Below are positions 10,406 to 20,387 of a DNA stretch of 41,316 nt, one piece after another. The DNA is from Malikia granosa. GTDB taxonomy: Bacteria > Pseudomonadota > Gammaproteobacteria > Burkholderiales > Burkholderiaceae_C. Every line of letters begins with the position of its first letter. The first letter of the stretch is position 1. Below the pieces are notes generated by a model, which had not been told where the DNA came from, searched no databases, and saw nothing but the letters and a program-made list of their open reading frames with translations. Position numbers and translations under genes: made by a program. The stretch lies in the NCBI RefSeq assembly GCF_002980595.1, contig NZ_PVLQ01000047.1:1-41316 (forward strand), in the 5' to 3' direction.

Positions 10406-11383
10406 TCAGTTCGATTCGGCGAACAAATCCATCACCGAGTCGCCGTTGGCGATGCGCTGGATGACCTCGGCCATCAGCGGTGCCACGGAAACCTGGCGGA
10501 TCTTGGCGCAGGCCTGGGCGGCCGCATTCAAGGGAATGGTGTTGGTCACGACCACTTCGTCGAGGGCGTTGCCCTTGGCGATGCGCTCGATGGCCGGACC
10601 CGAGAAGACCGGGTGGGTACAGTAGGCATAGACCTTTTTGGCACCGCGCTCCTTGAGCACCTCGGCCGCCTTGACCAGCGTGCCGGCGGTGTCGATCATG
10701 TCGTCCATGATCACGCAGTTGCGGCCTTCGATGTCGCCGATCACATGCATGACTTCCGACACGTTGGCCTTGGGACGGCGCTTGTCGATGATGGCCATGT
10801 CGCAGCCGAGCTGCTTGGCGATCGCACGGGCGCGCACCACGCCGCCCACGTCGGGCGAGACGACCAGCAGGTCCTCGTAGTTCTTGGAGCGCAGGTCACC
10901 CAGCAGCACCGGCGAGGCGTAGACGTTGTCGACCGGGATGTCGAAGAAGCCCTGGATCTGGTCAGCGTGCAGGTCCATGGTCATCACGCGATGCACGCCG
11001 ACGGCCTGCAGCATGTTGGCCACCACCTTGGCCGTGATCGGCACCCGGCTCGAGCGCGGACGACGGTCCTGGCGCGCATAGCCGAAGTAGGGGATCACCA
11101 CCGAGATGCGCTCGGCCGAGGCGCGCTTGAGCGCATCGACCATGATGATGAGCTCCATCAGGTTGTCGTTGGTCGGCGCACAGGTCGACTGGACGACGAA
11201 CACTTCGCGGGCACGGACGTTCTGGTTGATCTCGACCGTCACCTCGCCATCGGAGAAGCGACCCACGGCGGCCTGGCCCAGGGTGGTGCCGAGTTGCTGG
11301 GCAATCTCTGCGGCGAGTGCCGGGTTGGCATTGCCCGTGAAAATCATGAAATCCGGCGATTGCACTGGCGTGGTGATTTGCAT
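10406..11383 (-). CDS. prs: Ribose-phosphate pyrophosphokinase
   Basis: Makes PRPP from ribose-5-phosphate and ATP, feeding purine, pyrimidine, histidine, tryptophan and NAD synthesis. The 325-residue protein has [11 protein letters not shown] near the N terminus, the [16 protein letters not shown] flexible loop, the [12 protein letters not shown] region, [20 protein letters not shown] and the PRPP-binding loop DDMIDTAGT. The ATG at 11383 gives the family's length; the upstream frame (to 11458) runs through the hairpin after tRNA-Gln and was rejected. The tRNA-Gln-prs-rplY-pth order is conserved in betaproteobacteria. Confidence 0.97.
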   Translation of the reverse strand: MQITTPVQSPDFMIFTGNANPALAAEIAQQLGTTLGQAAVGRFSDGEVTVEINQNVRAREVFVVQSTCAPTNDNLMELIIMVDALKRASAERISVVIPYFGYARQDRRPRSSRVPITAKVVANMLQAVGVHRVMTMDLHADQIQGFFDIPVDNVYASPVLLGDLRSKNYEDLLVVSPDVGGVVRARAIAKQLGCDMAIIDKRRPKANVSEVMHVIGDIEGRNCVIMDDMIDTAGTLVKAAEVLKERGAKKVYAYCTHPVFSGPAIERIAKGNALDEVVVTNTIPLNAAAQACAKIRQVSVAPLMAEVIQRIANGDSVMDLFAESN

Positions 11384-11412
11384 GGAGAACCCGGCAGAAT
11401 GTTGGTCTTCAG

Positions 11413-11448
11413 AAACACAATGCGGCCCTTTAAGGCCGCGTTGTGTGT
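11413..11448 (-). terminator. Long hairpin between tRNA-Gln and prs
   Basis: ACACAA (11415-11420) pairs with TTGTGT (11441-11446). Inside it GCGGCC pairs with GGCCGC around a short AT-rich loop, giving a stem of about 13 pairs with one mismatch. On the minus strand it follows the tRNA and precedes the prs start by about 30 nt. The T run is short (TTTC), so it could be a weak terminator, a processing site or part of the prs leader. Confidence 0.5.
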
Positions 11449-11464
11449 TTACTAACAATAAATT

Positions 11465-11541
11465 TGGCAGGGGAGGAAGGACTCGAACCCTCGCATGTCG
11501 GAATCAAAATCCGATGCCTTGACCAACTTGGCGACTCCCCT
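11465..11541 (-). tRNA. tRNA-Gln (anticodon TTG)
   Basis: A 77-nt cloverleaf with encoded CCA. Acceptor strands AGGGGAG and CTCCCCT pair fully. The D arm holds CCAAGTTGGT, the anticodon arm TCGGA-TTTTGAT-TCCGA has the TTG anticodon, and the T arm holds GGTTCGAGTCC. The A1-U72 end pair fits the weak first pair favoured in glutamine tRNAs. It lies between ispE and prs on the same strand, the usual betaproteobacterial position, and is probably cotranscribed. Confidence 0.96.
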
Positions 11542-11624
11542 ACATGGGTTTGCAGTTTTCACTACAGACCGAATGCAGTTCTGTTTGTCATCTGCTCTTC
11601 ACAAACAACGAAAGAGATTGTACT

Positions 11625-12488
11625 CTATTTTCGCCATTGTTTGAGAGGATGTTCAAACAAATTTTTGCAGCTTCTTGCTATCCAACCAGGAGGCAATGTG
11701 GTAATGTCTACCTTGCTTGCCTGACTTGTCGGTGCAAACAGCGCGCTGCCTGAGCCAGTCATTGTACCAGAAAGATTCTGGTTTTTTAACCAATCCAGTC
11801 CGATTTTTATGTCGGGGCAAAGATTGATTGCAACCGGCTGCAGGTCGTTGTGTCCATAATTGAAAACACTAGCGCTTGCAACGAAGTCTCGCATTGTAGA
11901 GCACAAACTATCGCGTTTGAGAGCCGGGCTCTGAAAAATTTTCGGCGTCGAGGCGCCGGTCGGCGGCTTGAGCACGATGAAGTTGCCAGCGGGCAGCGTC
12001 ACCGGGGTCAATTGCTCGCCGATACCCTCGACCCAGGCGTTGTCACCGCCCAGGAAGAAAGGCACATCGGCGCCCAGCTGCAGCCCGATCTGCAGCAGCT
12101 GCTCGAGTGGCAGGTCCAGGCCCCAGAGTCGATTCAGCGCCAGCAGGCAGCTGGCCGCGTCGCTCGAGCCGCCGCCCATGCCGGCTTCCTGCGGAATCTG
12201 CTTGTCGAGCGCGATATGCGCGCCCCATTCGCAGCCGCTGGCGCGCTGCAGTGCCTGCGCGGCGCGCACGACCAGATCGTTGGCAGGCAGGGCCGGGCCG
12301 CTGCCACCGATATCCTCGCGGCTGATCGCGCCGCCCGCGCGCCGCTCGAAATGCAGGGTATCGCACCAGTCGATCAGCATGAAGACCGATTGCAGCAGGT
12401 GGTAGCCGTCGGCCCGGCGGCCGGTGATGTGCAGGAACAGGTTGAGCTTGGCCGGCGCAGGCACGTCCAGCAATTGACGCAGCGACAT
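11625..12488 (-). CDS. ispE: 4-diphosphocytidyl-2-C-methyl-D-erythritol kinase
   Basis: GHMP kinase of the MEP isoprenoid pathway, phosphorylating CDP-methylerythritol. The 287-residue protein has the substrate motif PAPAKLNLFLHITGRRADGY (10-29), the ATP-binding GHMP motif PQEAGMGGGSSDAA (about 92-105), and the third motif TMTGSGSALF near 247-256. It ends CKNLFEHPLKQW as expected for the family. The coding DNA for roughly the last 105 residues (11625-11940) is much richer in A and T than the first part and than the neighbours, yet stays in frame with motifs intact. That suggests a mosaic gene. It lies 17 bp behind lolB and ahead of tRNA-Gln. Confidence 0.95.
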   Translation of the reverse strand: MSLRQLLDVPAPAKLNLFLHITGRRADGYHLLQSVFMLIDWCDTLHFERRAGGAISREDIGGSGPALPANDLVVRAAQALQRASGCEWGAHIALDKQIPQEAGMGGGSSDAASCLLALNRLWGLDLPLEQLLQIGLQLGADVPFFLGGDNAWVEGIGEQLTPVTLPAGNFIVLKPPTGASTPKIFQSPALKRDSLCSTMRDFVASASVFNYGHNDLQPVAINLCPDIKIGLDWLKNQNLSGTMTGSGSALFAPTSQASKVDITTLPPGWIARSCKNLFEHPLKQWRK

Positions 12489-12505
12489 ATATCAGTGAAT
12501 GGATT

Positions 12506-13036
12506 TCAGGGTTGCGGGCGGTCGAGTATCAGGCGCAGCGTCGCGCTCGGGGCCGGTTCCAGCCGGCGGGCCAGCATCCGGCCGTCGGCCGGGCCGAGTT
12601 GCACCGTCCAGCCTGGCGGCTGGGCCGGATGGCCCTGCAGCCACTGGAACAGCTCGCTGACCGGCAGCGCAGCACCGGTCAAGGCGGCGGTCAGCGTCGC
12701 CAGGTCGGGGTAGGCGCGCTGTTCGTCGCCGCGCAGCAGCCAGGCGGAATCTGCGCTCCAGCGCGCGCTCGCGAGCGCCGAACCCAGCGGTGAATAGAGC
12801 CTGAGTTCACCCGCCTGTGCATTGCCGAGCAGTTCGAAGCCGGCATGGAAGCCTTGCGGCGGCTCGCTGTCGACCTGCAGCGAAAGCCGTCCGCTCCAGG
12901 GACCTTGACTGGCCTGCTCGCTGGCACCAGTTGTCACCGGTGCCGCCAGCGGCGGGCTGGCGCAACCCGTGACCAGTAGCAGGCTCGCCGCCAGCAGCCA
13001 GCCTGGCAGCCTGGCCTTGCCCGGGTGGCTGGTCAC
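12506..13036 (-). CDS. lolB: Outer-membrane lipoprotein localisation factor LolB
   Basis: Receives lipoproteins from LolA and inserts them in the outer membrane. The 176-residue protein has a signal peptide with hydrophobic core LLAASLLLVTG and lipobox Cys at residue 25 (LVTGC). It then shows PWSGRLSLQVDSEPPQGFHAGFE and a LolA/LolB-like beta-strand pattern (ELRLYSPLGSALASARW). Its start overlaps the stop of the upstream TPR gene by 4 nt (13033-13036), implying translational coupling, and ispE follows after 17 bp. The TPR-lolB-ispE order is characteristic of Burkholderiales. Confidence 0.93.
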   Translation of the reverse strand: MTSHPGKARLPGWLLAASLLLVTGCASPPLAAPVTTGASEQASQGPWSGRLSLQVDSEPPQGFHAGFELLGNAQAGELRLYSPLGSALASARWSADSAWLLRGDEQRAYPDLATLTAALTGAALPVSELFQWLQGHPAQPPGWTVQLGPADGRMLARRLEPAPSATLRLILDRPQP

Positions 13037-14796
13037 GGCTTGACTTGCAGGCGCTGCAGGGTGCGCAGCAGGGTTTCATTGTCCGCCTGCTGCTGCAGGC
13101 CCTGGCGCCAGACGCGCAGTGCCGCCTCCCGCTGGCCTTCGGTCCATAGCACTTCGCCCAGGTGGGCGGCGATCTCGGGGTCGGCCCTGCGCTCGAAGGC
13201 GGCTTGCAGGATGCGCCGGGCTTCGGCCAGGTTGCCGAGCCGGAACTCGACCCAGCCCAGGCTGTCCTGGATGAAGGGATCGTCGGGAATCAGCGCGACG
13301 GCACGGTTGATCAGTTCGCGCGCCTGTGCGAGATCCTGGTTGCGGTCGGCGAGCGAATAGCCCAACGCGTTGTAGGCATGGCCGTAGTCGGGCGCGCGCG
13401 CGATCAGCTCGCGCAGCAGGCGCTCCATTTCATCGGTTCGGCCCGCTTTTTCCGCCACCATGGCGCGCTCGTAGGCCAGGTCGGCATCCTGCGGAAAGCG
13501 CTGCGTCGCCTCCTCGTAGACCTGCAGCGCTTCGACATAATGTCCGAGCTCGCGCAGCAGCTGGGCCTCGGCCACCAGCTTGCGGCGTTCGTCGGTCGGG
13601 TTGTCGGCCGGCAGTCCGCGCAGCAGCGCGCGTGCCTCGTCGAGCCGGCCGGCGCGTGCCAGCAGCAGCGCGCGGCGCGATTGCACGGCGGCCTGGGCTT
13701 CCTGGCCCTCGATCCGGTCCAGCCAGGCCAGTGCATCTTCCAGCTTGCCCTGCTTTTCGGCGATCTGCGACAGCAGCAGCTGGGCCTGGGCCCGGCCGTT
13801 CTGTCCCGCTTCGCTGGAGGCCACGGCCAGGTAGCGCTGCAGCGAGCTGGTCGCCTGCTCGAGCTGCTCGAGCTGCAAGTACAGCAGGCCGTCGAGCAGC
13901 CAGACCTGGGCCATCGAGGCCTGCTCGCGCGTCAGCAGGTTCAGCTGTGCCCGGGCGTCGGAGTGGCGTTTTTGCTCGATCAGCAGCCGGGTGTATTCGA
14001 GCCGGACCCGGGTCGCTTCTTCGCCGTCAACGCGTGCCAGCCAGCGTTGCACCAGGGCATCGGAGCCCGGCTGGCGCTGCTCGAGCAGTCCCAGTGCGAG
14101 CCAGGCGGGCAGCGCCGACTGGCGATCCTTGGCCATTGCCTGCTGTGCCGATTCGAGGGCTCGGTCCTTCTGTCCCGCCGCGAGCTGCAGCCGGCCCAGG
14201 CTGGTCCAGGCCGCCATGGCCTGGGTCGGCTGTTTGCTGGCCTCCTTCAGCAGCGGGGCCACGGCCTGCAGGGCTGCCGTCTTGTCGTTCAGCCGCGCCA
14301 TCATCTGCGGCAGCGCCTGGATCAGGGGCTGGCGCTCGGCGGCCGCGGTCAGGCGCAGCAGCGAGCGCAACGGCTGGGCAATGTCGGCTGGGCGGTCCAG
14401 CGCCAGCGCGAGCTGCAGCACCACGCGCTGTGCTTCGGGTGAACGCGGTTGTGCCTCGGTCCAGGCGCGTGCGGCCTGCAGCGCGGATTCGCCCGACCTT
14501 GCCTGCAAGGCGATCTGGATCGCGCGCTGGAACAGTTCGGTTCGCCGGCTCTTGCGCGCCGCATCGAGGGTCAGGCTGAAGCCCGCGCCGGGCTGGCCCT
14601 GGGTGATCTGCAGCTCGCTGATCAGCAGCTGGTAGAGCAGCTCGCCGCCCATGCCCGAATCGGCCGGTGTCTTCAGCGTGGATGGCGTCTGGGGCTGGGC
14701 TGACGACTTGGGATTGGCTGCCTGCGCCGAGCCGCTTCCGGCCAGCAGCGCCAGCGCCAGGGCGGCGCCGATGGAAGCCCGCATCCCGCCCGTCAT
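13033..14796 (-). CDS. Exported tetratricopeptide-repeat protein
   Basis: A 587-residue protein with a signal peptide ([20 protein letters not shown] from codon 5) and then degenerate TPR repeats through to the C terminus. The best are around [53 protein letters not shown], and the final [19 protein letters not shown]. Homologues sit upstream of lolB in Burkholderiales. A role in envelope assembly is often assumed from this linkage but is not shown. ATGs at 14859, 14796 and 14784 are all in frame; 14796 or 14784 puts the signal peptide at the N terminus. The stop overlaps the lolB start. Confidence 0.85.
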   Translation of the reverse strand: MTGGMRASIGAALALALLAGSGSAQAANPKSSAQPQTPSTLKTPADSGMGGELLYQLLISELQITQGQPGAGFSLTLDAARKSRRTELFQRAIQIALQARSGESALQAARAWTEAQPRSPEAQRVVLQLALALDRPADIAQPLRSLLRLTAAAERQPLIQALPQMMARLNDKTAALQAVAPLLKEASKQPTQAMAAWTSLGRLQLAAGQKDRALESAQQAMAKDRQSALPAWLALGLLEQRQPGSDALVQRWLARVDGEEATRVRLEYTRLLIEQKRHSDARAQLNLLTREQASMAQVWLLDGLLYLQLEQLEQATSSLQRYLAVASSEAGQNGRAQAQLLLSQIAEKQGKLEDALAWLDRIEGQEAQAAVQSRRALLLARAGRLDEARALLRGLPADNPTDERRKLVAEAQLLRELGHYVEALQVYEEATQRFPQDADLAYERAMVAEKAGRTDEMERLLRELIARAPDYGHAYNALGYSLADRNQDLAQARELINRAVALIPDDPFIQDSLGWVEFRLGNLAEARRILQAAFERRADPEIAAHLGEVLWTEGQREAALRVWRQGLQQQADNETLLRTLQRLQVKP

Positions 14797-14916
14797 CGGG
14801 GATGCCGTGCAGGAGGTCGAGGATTGTGCGCAGGGGCGCGTCAGAGCAGAGCGGTCCATCGGCCCATGATAATGGAAGCCCGTTCTCCCGTCCGACCCTG
14901 CGTTCCATCAGTTCCC

Positions 14917-15732
14917 ATGCCTGAATTGCCCGAAGTCGAAGTCACCCGGCTGAGCTTTGCCGACCGCATCGCCGGCGCCCGCATCGAGGCCGCCTCCATG
15001 GGCAAGCCCCTGCGCTGGCCCCTGGGCATAGCGCCGGCGGCGCTGCAGGGGCGCCAGGTGTTGCAAGTGCGTCGGCGCGGCAAATATCTGCTGCTCGACC
15101 TCGATCAGGGCCTGCTGCTGATCCACCTCGGCATGTCGGGCAGCCTGGCCTTTGCCGACCAGTTGCCAGCGGCCGGCCCGCATGACCATTTCGAGCTCGT
15201 CACCAGTCGCGGCTGCTTGCGGCTGCATGACCCGCGCCGCTTCGGCGCCGTGGTCTGGGCCGAATCCGAAGCCGATCCGGTCGCGCGCAAGCTGCTGGGC
15301 CATCTGGGCGTCGAGCCGCTCGGGCCCGATTTCGATCCGCTCGCGTTCTGGCAGGCGCTCAAGGCGCGCCGTTCGGCGATCAAGCAGGTGCTGCTGGCCG
15401 GCGATATCGTGGTCGGGGTCGGCAATATCTATGCCTCCGAGGCCTTGTTCGCGGCCGGCATCCGGCCCACCTTGCGCGCCTCGGGTCTGAGCCGGGTCCG
15501 GGCCGAGCGCCTGCATGGCGCGATCCGCGCGGTGCTGGCGCGCGCGCTCGAGCAGGGCGGCAGCACGCTGAAGGATTTCTCCAGCGCCGAGGGCAAGTCC
15601 GGCTATTTCCAGCTCGAGGCCATGGTCTACGACCGCGCGGGCCAGCCCTGCCGCGCCTGCGGCGCTACCATCCGCACCCTGCGCCAGGGGCAGCGTTCGA
15701 CCTTCTTCTGCCCCGATTGCCAGACCTTCTGA
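14917..15732 (+). CDS. mutM: Formamidopyrimidine-DNA glycosylase
   Basis: Bifunctional glycosylase/AP lyase removing 8-oxoguanine and formamidopyrimidines from DNA. The 271-residue protein begins MPELPEVEV with the catalytic Pro2 and Glu3, has the conserved Lys in RRRGKYLLL (K56), the [13 protein letters not shown] helix-two-turn-helix region, and the C-terminal zinc finger CRACGAT...CPDC. The ATG at 14917 is set by the required N-terminal proline. The mutY start lies 17 nt past the stop, so the two enzymes of the oxidised-guanine pathway are made together. Confidence 0.97.
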   Translation: MPELPEVEVTRLSFADRIAGARIEAASMGKPLRWPLGIAPAALQGRQVLQVRRRGKYLLLDLDQGLLLIHLGMSGSLAFADQLPAAGPHDHFELVTSRGCLRLHDPRRFGAVVWAESEADPVARKLLGHLGVEPLGPDFDPLAFWQALKARRSAIKQVLLAGDIVVGVGNIYASEALFAAGIRPTLRASGLSRVRAERLHGAIRAVLARALEQGGSTLKDFSSAEGKSGYFQLEAMVYDRAGQPCRACGATIRTLRQGQRSTFFCPDCQTF

Positions 15733-15749
15733 CTACCTCGTCCTTCTTC

Positions 15750-16853
15750 ATGCCGCTCGCTGCTTCCGACTCCTCGCCGACCGCCTCGCCCCTGCTGTTC
15801 TTCCCGCGCCTGGTTCAGTGGCAGCGTAGCCATGGCCGCAGCGGCCTGCCCTGGCAGGGCACGCGCGATCCCTACCGGGTCTGGCTGTCCGAGATCATGC
15901 TGCAGCAGACCCAGGTCACGACGGTGCTGGGCTATTACTCGCGCTTCCTCGAGCGTTTTCCCGATGTCCGTGCGTTGGCCGCCGCGCCGCAGGAGGCGGT
16001 GCTGGCGCTCTGGAGCGGGCTGGGCTACTACAGCCGCGCGCGCAACCTGCATCGTTGCGCCCAGGCCGTGGTCGAGCAATGGGGCGGCGCCTTCCCGGCC
16101 AGCGCCGAGCAGTTGCAGACCCTGCCTGGCATCGGCCGCTCGACCGCGGCGGCGATCGCGGCCTTCTGCTTCGGCGAGCGGATCTCGATTCTCGACGGCA
16201 ACGTCAAGCGGGTGCTGTCGCGCCTGCTGGCCTTCGACGGCGACCTGGCATCGCTGGCGCAGGAGCGCCGGCTCTGGGCGCTGGCGCAGGATCTGCTGCC
16301 CGCCGCACCGAGCCACGACGAGATGGTCGCCTGGACCCAGGGCCTGATGGACCTCGGCTCCAGCCTGTGCTCGCGCAGCAAGCCGGATTGCTCGGCCTGT
16401 CCCGGCGCCGGTCTGTGCCTGGCCAGCGCGCAGGGCAGGACCGCGGAATTCCCGGTCCGCACGCGCAAGCTCAAGCGCAGCACGGTCGAATGGTGGTGGC
16501 TGCTGCTGCGCCGGCCCGATGGTGCGGTGTGGCTGGAACGCCGCCCGGCCGAAGGCATCTGGGCCGGCCTCTACAGCCTGCCGACCTATGGCTCGCGCGC
16601 CGAAGGCCTGGCCGCGTTCGGCGGCGAGCCGGCCTTGCGCCGGGAGCATGAAGCCCTGCGTCACGCCCTCACGCACCGCGATCTGGTGCTGCGTCCGCTC
16701 GAGCTCGATGCCTCGGCGCTGCGGCAGGACGCAGCCGGTCCGGGGCCTGCTGCTCAGGCGGCTCCAGGGCTCTGGGTCAGGCGGCAGGCCGACCTCGACC
16801 TCGGCCTGCCTGCACCGCTGCGCAGCCTGCTCGAGCGCCTGTTGCCGGCCTGA
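15750..16853 (+). CDS. mutY: Adenine DNA glycosylase
   Basis: Removes adenine mispaired with 8-oxoguanine, complementing MutM. The 367-residue protein has WLSEIMLQQTQV (catalytic Glu), the helix-hairpin-helix LPGIGRSTAAAIAAF, the catalytic Asp in LDGNVKRVLSR, and a [4Fe-4S] motif with C-x6-C-x2-C-x5-C spacing (CSRSKPDCSACPGAGLC). A NUDIX-like C-terminal domain follows, with WLERRPAEGIWAGLYSLP and a histidine-rich ALTHRDL. The ATG at 15750 is preferred to an in-frame TTG at 15717 inside mutM. Gene order with mutM supports the call. It is convergent with rapZ. Confidence 0.97.
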   Translation: MPLAASDSSPTASPLLFFPRLVQWQRSHGRSGLPWQGTRDPYRVWLSEIMLQQTQVTTVLGYYSRFLERFPDVRALAAAPQEAVLALWSGLGYYSRARNLHRCAQAVVEQWGGAFPASAEQLQTLPGIGRSTAAAIAAFCFGERISILDGNVKRVLSRLLAFDGDLASLAQERRLWALAQDLLPAAPSHDEMVAWTQGLMDLGSSLCSRSKPDCSACPGAGLCLASAQGRTAEFPVRTRKLKRSTVEWWWLLLRRPDGAVWLERRPAEGIWAGLYSLPTYGSRAEGLAAFGGEPALRREHEALRHALTHRDLVLRPLELDASALRQDAAGPGPAAQAAPGLWVRRQADLDLGLPAPLRSLLERLLPA

Positions 16854-16892
16854 GACGGGCTGCCCCGCAGCGGCGGGCTGCCGCTATCGGCT

Positions 16893-17783
16893 TCAGGGTC
16901 CGGCGTGCTTGATCGCGTCGAGTTCGCGGTGGCGACTGCGCACCGTCCAGCGCTGCGAGAAGTGCATCGAGAGTTCCTCGACCAGGTAGGTCGAGCGATG
17001 CTGGCCACCGGTGCAGCCGATCGCGATCGTGACATAGCTGCGATGGTCGCGCACCATCGACGGCAGCCAGCGTTCGACGAAATCGATGATCTGGGCCTGC
17101 ATCGCCTGCACCTCGGGCTCCACGCTCAGGTAGTCGGCCACCGGCTTGTCGAGCCCGGTCAGCGGCCTGAGCTCGGGCTCGTAATGCGGATTCGGCAGCA
17201 TGCGCACGTCGAACACGAAGTCGGCGTCCATCGGCACGCCGCGCTTGAAGCCGAAGGACTCGAACACCAGCGTCAGCGAATTCGGCTCATGGTCGAGCAG
17301 CTTGCGCACTTCGGTGCGTAGATGCGAGGCCTTGAGCTGGCTGGTGTCGATCACGAGCGAATACTCGCGCAGCTCGGACAGCAGGTCACGCTCATGCTCG
17401 ATCGCCTCGATCAGGGCGCGGCGCTGGTCCTGGTTGTCACGCCGCGACAGCGGATGCAGCCGGCGCGTCTCGGAGAAGCGCCGCACCAGGGTGTCGGTGG
17501 TCGCATCGAGGAACAGCACGGTCAGCGGCTGCCCGCCCTTGCGCAGCTTGTGGATCTGCGCCGGCATGCCGGGCAGCGATTTCGCACTGCGCACGTCGAT
17601 CGCGATCGCGACCCGGTTGGCCCGGTAGCCGTGCTCGATCGCGATGAAGGCTTCCAGCAGTTCGGGTGGCAGGTTGTCGACGCAGTAGAAGCCCGCGTCC
17701 TCGAGCGCGTGCAGCGCCACCGACTTGCCCGAGCCCGACATGCCGGTGATCAGCACCAGCTGCATGGTGGATTTCTGTCTCAT
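16893..17783 (-). CDS. rapZ: RNase adapter protein / nucleotide-binding protein RapZ
   Basis: P-loop protein that in E. coli guides RNase E to the GlmZ small RNA and so controls glucosamine-6-phosphate synthesis; the target in this organism is unknown. The 296-residue protein has Walker A GMSGSGKS (14-21), [12 protein letters not shown], a [11 protein letters not shown] segment, [28 protein letters not shown], and the C-terminal [13 protein letters not shown] motif. The start at 17783 overlaps the recN stop by 4 nt, supporting it over the ATG at 17765. It is the last gene of a nadK-recN-rapZ operon. Confidence 0.96.
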   Translation of the reverse strand: MRQKSTMQLVLITGMSGSGKSVALHALEDAGFYCVDNLPPELLEAFIAIEHGYRANRVAIAIDVRSAKSLPGMPAQIHKLRKGGQPLTVLFLDATTDTLVRRFSETRRLHPLSRRDNQDQRRALIEAIEHERDLLSELREYSLVIDTSQLKASHLRTEVRKLLDHEPNSLTLVFESFGFKRGVPMDADFVFDVRMLPNPHYEPELRPLTGLDKPVADYLSVEPEVQAMQAQIIDFVERWLPSMVRDHRSYVTIAIGCTGGQHRSTYLVEELSMHFSQRWTVRSRHRELDAIKHAGP

Positions 17784-19429
17784 GGCAGCAGCATCTCGCG
17801 GGCATGGGCCAGTGACGCGTCCGACAGCTTGTCGCCGCCCAGCATGCGTGCGAGTTCCTGCACGCGGGTCTCGTCCGAGATCGCGCGCACCTCGCTCGCC
17901 GTGCCTTGATCATCCTGCCGCTTGGAGACGAACAGATGCTGGTCGGCGCTCGCCGCCACCTGGGGCAGGTGGGTCACTGCCAGCACCTGGCGGTCCTGTC
18001 CCAGCTGCTTCATGAGCCGGCCCACGGTCTGGGCCACCGCGCCACCGATGCCGCTGTCGACCTCGTCGAAGATCAGCGTTGGCGCCTGGCCGAGCTGGCT
18101 GGTCGTGACCGAGATCGCCAGTGCGATGCGCGAGAGCTCGCCGCCGGAAGCGACCTTGCCGACCGGCCGCGGCGTGCTGCCTGGATGGCCAGCGACCAGG
18201 AACTCGACGTTTTCCAGCCCATGTGCCTGGGGTTCGGGCAGCGGCACCAGCTTGGCTTCGAAGCGCCCGCCTGCCATGCCCAGGCCCTGCATCGCCGCCG
18301 TGATGGCCTGCGACAGCTGCCCGGCCGCCTGTTCGCGCGCGGCGCTGATCTTCCTGGCTGCCTTGAGCAGGGCCTGCTGGGCGCGCTGCTCGGCCTGCTG
18401 CAGCGCATCGAGGTCGCTGCTGCGGTCGAGCTCGGCGAGCTGGCGCTGCCACTGGGCCAGCCGCTCGGGTAGCTCCTCGGGCTGGCAGCGAAAGCGCCTG
18501 GCCAGCGACAACCACAGCGACAGCCGCTGGTCGAGCGCCTCGAGCGCGGCCGGGTCGAGCTCGGTCGGATCGGCATGGTGCTGCAGGTCGTGGCAGGCAT
18601 CCTCGACCTGGGCCAGCGCGCCCTGCAGCACGGCCGCGATCTCGCCATAGCGCGGCTCGATATGCTGCTGTTCCTGTAGCGCCTGCAGGGCCCGGTGCAG
18701 CAGCTGGGTCGCGCCGCCGTCCTCCTCGTCGAGCGCCAGCAGCGCGTTGCGAGCGGCATCCATCAGTCCTTGCGCATGTGACAGCCGGCCATGCTGCAGA
18801 TTGAGCTCCTCCCATTCGCCTTCGGCTGGCGCCAGCTTGGCCAGCTCGCCGAGCTGCCATTGCAGGCGCTCGCGCTCCTGCTGCAAGGTGGCCTGCTGCT
18901 GCTGCGCCTGCTCGAGCGCCTGCAGCGCCTGGCGCCAGCTGGCCCAGAGTCCGCGCAGTTCGCCGCCCGGGATGCGGCCGTAGTCATCGAGCAGCTGGCG
19001 CACCGTGTCGGGCCGCGTCAGGCTCTGCCAGGCATGCTGGCCATGGATGTCGACCAGCTCCTCGGCCAGGCTCTTGAGCTGGGCCACCGTTGCCGCGCCG
19101 CCGTTGATCCAGGCCCGGCTGCGGCCCTGGCTGTCCAGGCTGCGCTTGAGCAGCAGCGGCTCGCCGGGCTCGACCGCAAAGCCGTTCTCGTCCAGCCAGC
19201 GCTGCGCCAGCTCGGACAGGTCGAACTCCGCGGCGATCTCGCAGCGCGGCGCGCCCTCGCGCACCACGCCGGCATCGGCGCGCGCGCCGAGGGCGAACTG
19301 CAGCGCGTCGATCAGGATCGACTTGCCGGCGCCGGTCTCGCCGGTCAGCACGGTGAAACCGTTCTCGAGCTCCAGGTCCAGGGCCCGCACGATCACGAAA
19401 TCGCGCAGGGACATGCGGCGCAGGCTCAT
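17780..19429 (-). CDS. recN: DNA repair protein RecN
   Basis: SMC-like ATPase acting in recombinational repair of double-strand breaks. The 549-residue protein has Walker A GETGAGKS (30-37) after LSLRDFVIV. Two coiled-coil arms rich in Gln, Ala and Leu cover about 160-370. The C-terminal head has the signature [14 protein letters not shown], Walker [14 protein letters not shown] and the histidine switch [10 protein letters not shown]. It overlaps nadK upstream and rapZ downstream, each by the ATGA pattern, so the three proteins are translationally coupled. No LexA-type box is evident near the operon start. Confidence 0.97.
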   Translation of the reverse strand: MSLRRMSLRDFVIVRALDLELENGFTVLTGETGAGKSILIDALQFALGARADAGVVREGAPRCEIAAEFDLSELAQRWLDENGFAVEPGEPLLLKRSLDSQGRSRAWINGGAATVAQLKSLAEELVDIHGQHAWQSLTRPDTVRQLLDDYGRIPGGELRGLWASWRQALQALEQAQQQQATLQQERERLQWQLGELAKLAPAEGEWEELNLQHGRLSHAQGLMDAARNALLALDEEDGGATQLLHRALQALQEQQHIEPRYGEIAAVLQGALAQVEDACHDLQHHADPTELDPAALEALDQRLSLWLSLARRFRCQPEELPERLAQWQRQLAELDRSSDLDALQQAEQRAQQALLKAARKISAAREQAAGQLSQAITAAMQGLGMAGGRFEAKLVPLPEPQAHGLENVEFLVAGHPGSTPRPVGKVASGGELSRIALAISVTTSQLGQAPTLIFDEVDSGIGGAVAQTVGRLMKQLGQDRQVLAVTHLPQVAASADQHLFVSKRQDDQGTASEVRAISDETRVQELARMLGGDKLSDASLAHAREMLLP

Positions 19430-20349
19430 GTGGTCATTCCTTCATTCCAGTGCAGTTTCTTGCGCAAGGTATCGAAATAGCTCCAGCCCACGGGATGCAG
19501 CAGGCAGAGCTTGTAGGGCGCACGCCGCACCGTTATACGATCTCCATGCAACAGGCTGGTGAAAGTCTGCATGTCGAAGTTGGCGCTGGCATCGCGTCCG
19601 TTGACCAGCACCAGCGCGATCTCGCCGCTGGCCGGCAGCACGATCGGGCGGTTCGACAGCGTGTGCGGCGCGATCGGCGCCATGATCCAGCCATCGATGG
19701 CCGGATGCAACAGCGAACCGCCCACCGACAGGGTATAGGCGGTCGAGCCGGTCGGCGAGGCGATGATCAGGCCGTCGGCGCGCTGGTTGGCGACGAAGCG
19801 GCCATCCACCTCGACGCGCAGCTCGATCATGCTCGGTGCGCCGCCGCGGTTGACCACCACGTCGTTGATCGCGACGGTGTCGAACACGCAGTCACCGTCG
19901 CGCCAGACGCTGGCGTGGATCAGGCTGCGGTGGTCTTCCTCGTATTCGCCGCGCAGGATCGGGCTCAGGTGGGTCTCGAAGTCGGCGAACGGGATGTCGG
20001 TGATGAAGCCGAGTCGGCCCTGGTTGATGCCGACCACCGGGATGCCGAAGCGCGCCAGCTTGCGCCCTATGCCGAGCATGGTGCCGTCGCCCCCCATCAC
20101 GAGCGCGAGGTCGCACGAGGTACCGATGCCGCTCGCCGATAGGCTGTTGTACTGGGTCAGGCCGGTGTTCTGCGCGGTTTCGCGCTCGATCGACACCTCG
20201 CAGCCCATGGCGTGCAGGAAATGCGCCATGCGCTCGAGCGCATCGCGCGAGCCGACCGCGTGATACTTGCCCACCAGCGCCACGTGGCGGAAGCGGGATT
20301 TGCCAGCCCGGCTTGTCATGGGGCTCGGGCTTGATGTGGGCAGATTCAT
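19426..20349 (-). CDS. nadK: NAD kinase
   Basis: Phosphorylates NAD to NADP. The protein (307 residues from the ATG at 20349; 297 from 20319) has [10 protein letters not shown] near the N terminus, the NAD-kinase signature [26 protein letters not shown], a conserved [10 protein letters not shown], and [21 protein letters not shown]. Neither start has a good ribosome-binding site; 20349 has GAGG directly against the ATG. The choice sets how much room is left for the promoter of the divergent hrcA (start 20388). First gene of the overlapping nadK-recN-rapZ operon. Confidence 0.95.
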   Translation of the reverse strand: MNLPTSSPSPMTSRAGKSRFRHVALVGKYHAVGSRDALERMAHFLHAMGCEVSIERETAQNTGLTQYNSLSASGIGTSCDLALVMGGDGTMLGIGRKLARFGIPVVGINQGRLGFITDIPFADFETHLSPILRGEYEEDHRSLIHASVWRDGDCVFDTVAINDVVVNRGGAPSMIELRVEVDGRFVANQRADGLIIASPTGSTAYTLSVGGSLLHPAIDGWIMAPIAPHTLSNRPIVLPASGEIALVLVNGRDASANFDMQTFTSLLHGDRITVRRAPYKLCLLHPVGWSYFDTLRKKLHWNEGMTT

Positions 20350-20387
20350 CCTCAAATTACATCACAAGCTTTTCTACAATGGCCTGC

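Noticed and set aside
9566-11455. 629-codon plus-strand frame opposite rplY and prs
   Set aside because: Shadow of two conserved minus-strand genes; His/Asp/Val-rich translation without domain character.
13033-14859. Longest form of the TPR protein starting at 14859
   Set aside because: It would place 25 polar residues, including two Cys, before the signal peptide; starts at 14796 or 14784 fit an exported protein better.
20313-20387. N-terminal extension of HrcA and a heat-shock (sigma-32) promoter in front of hrcA
   Set aside because: The extension overlaps nadK and lacks HrcA similarity, and no CTTGAA/CCCCAT-type pair with proper spacing is present.
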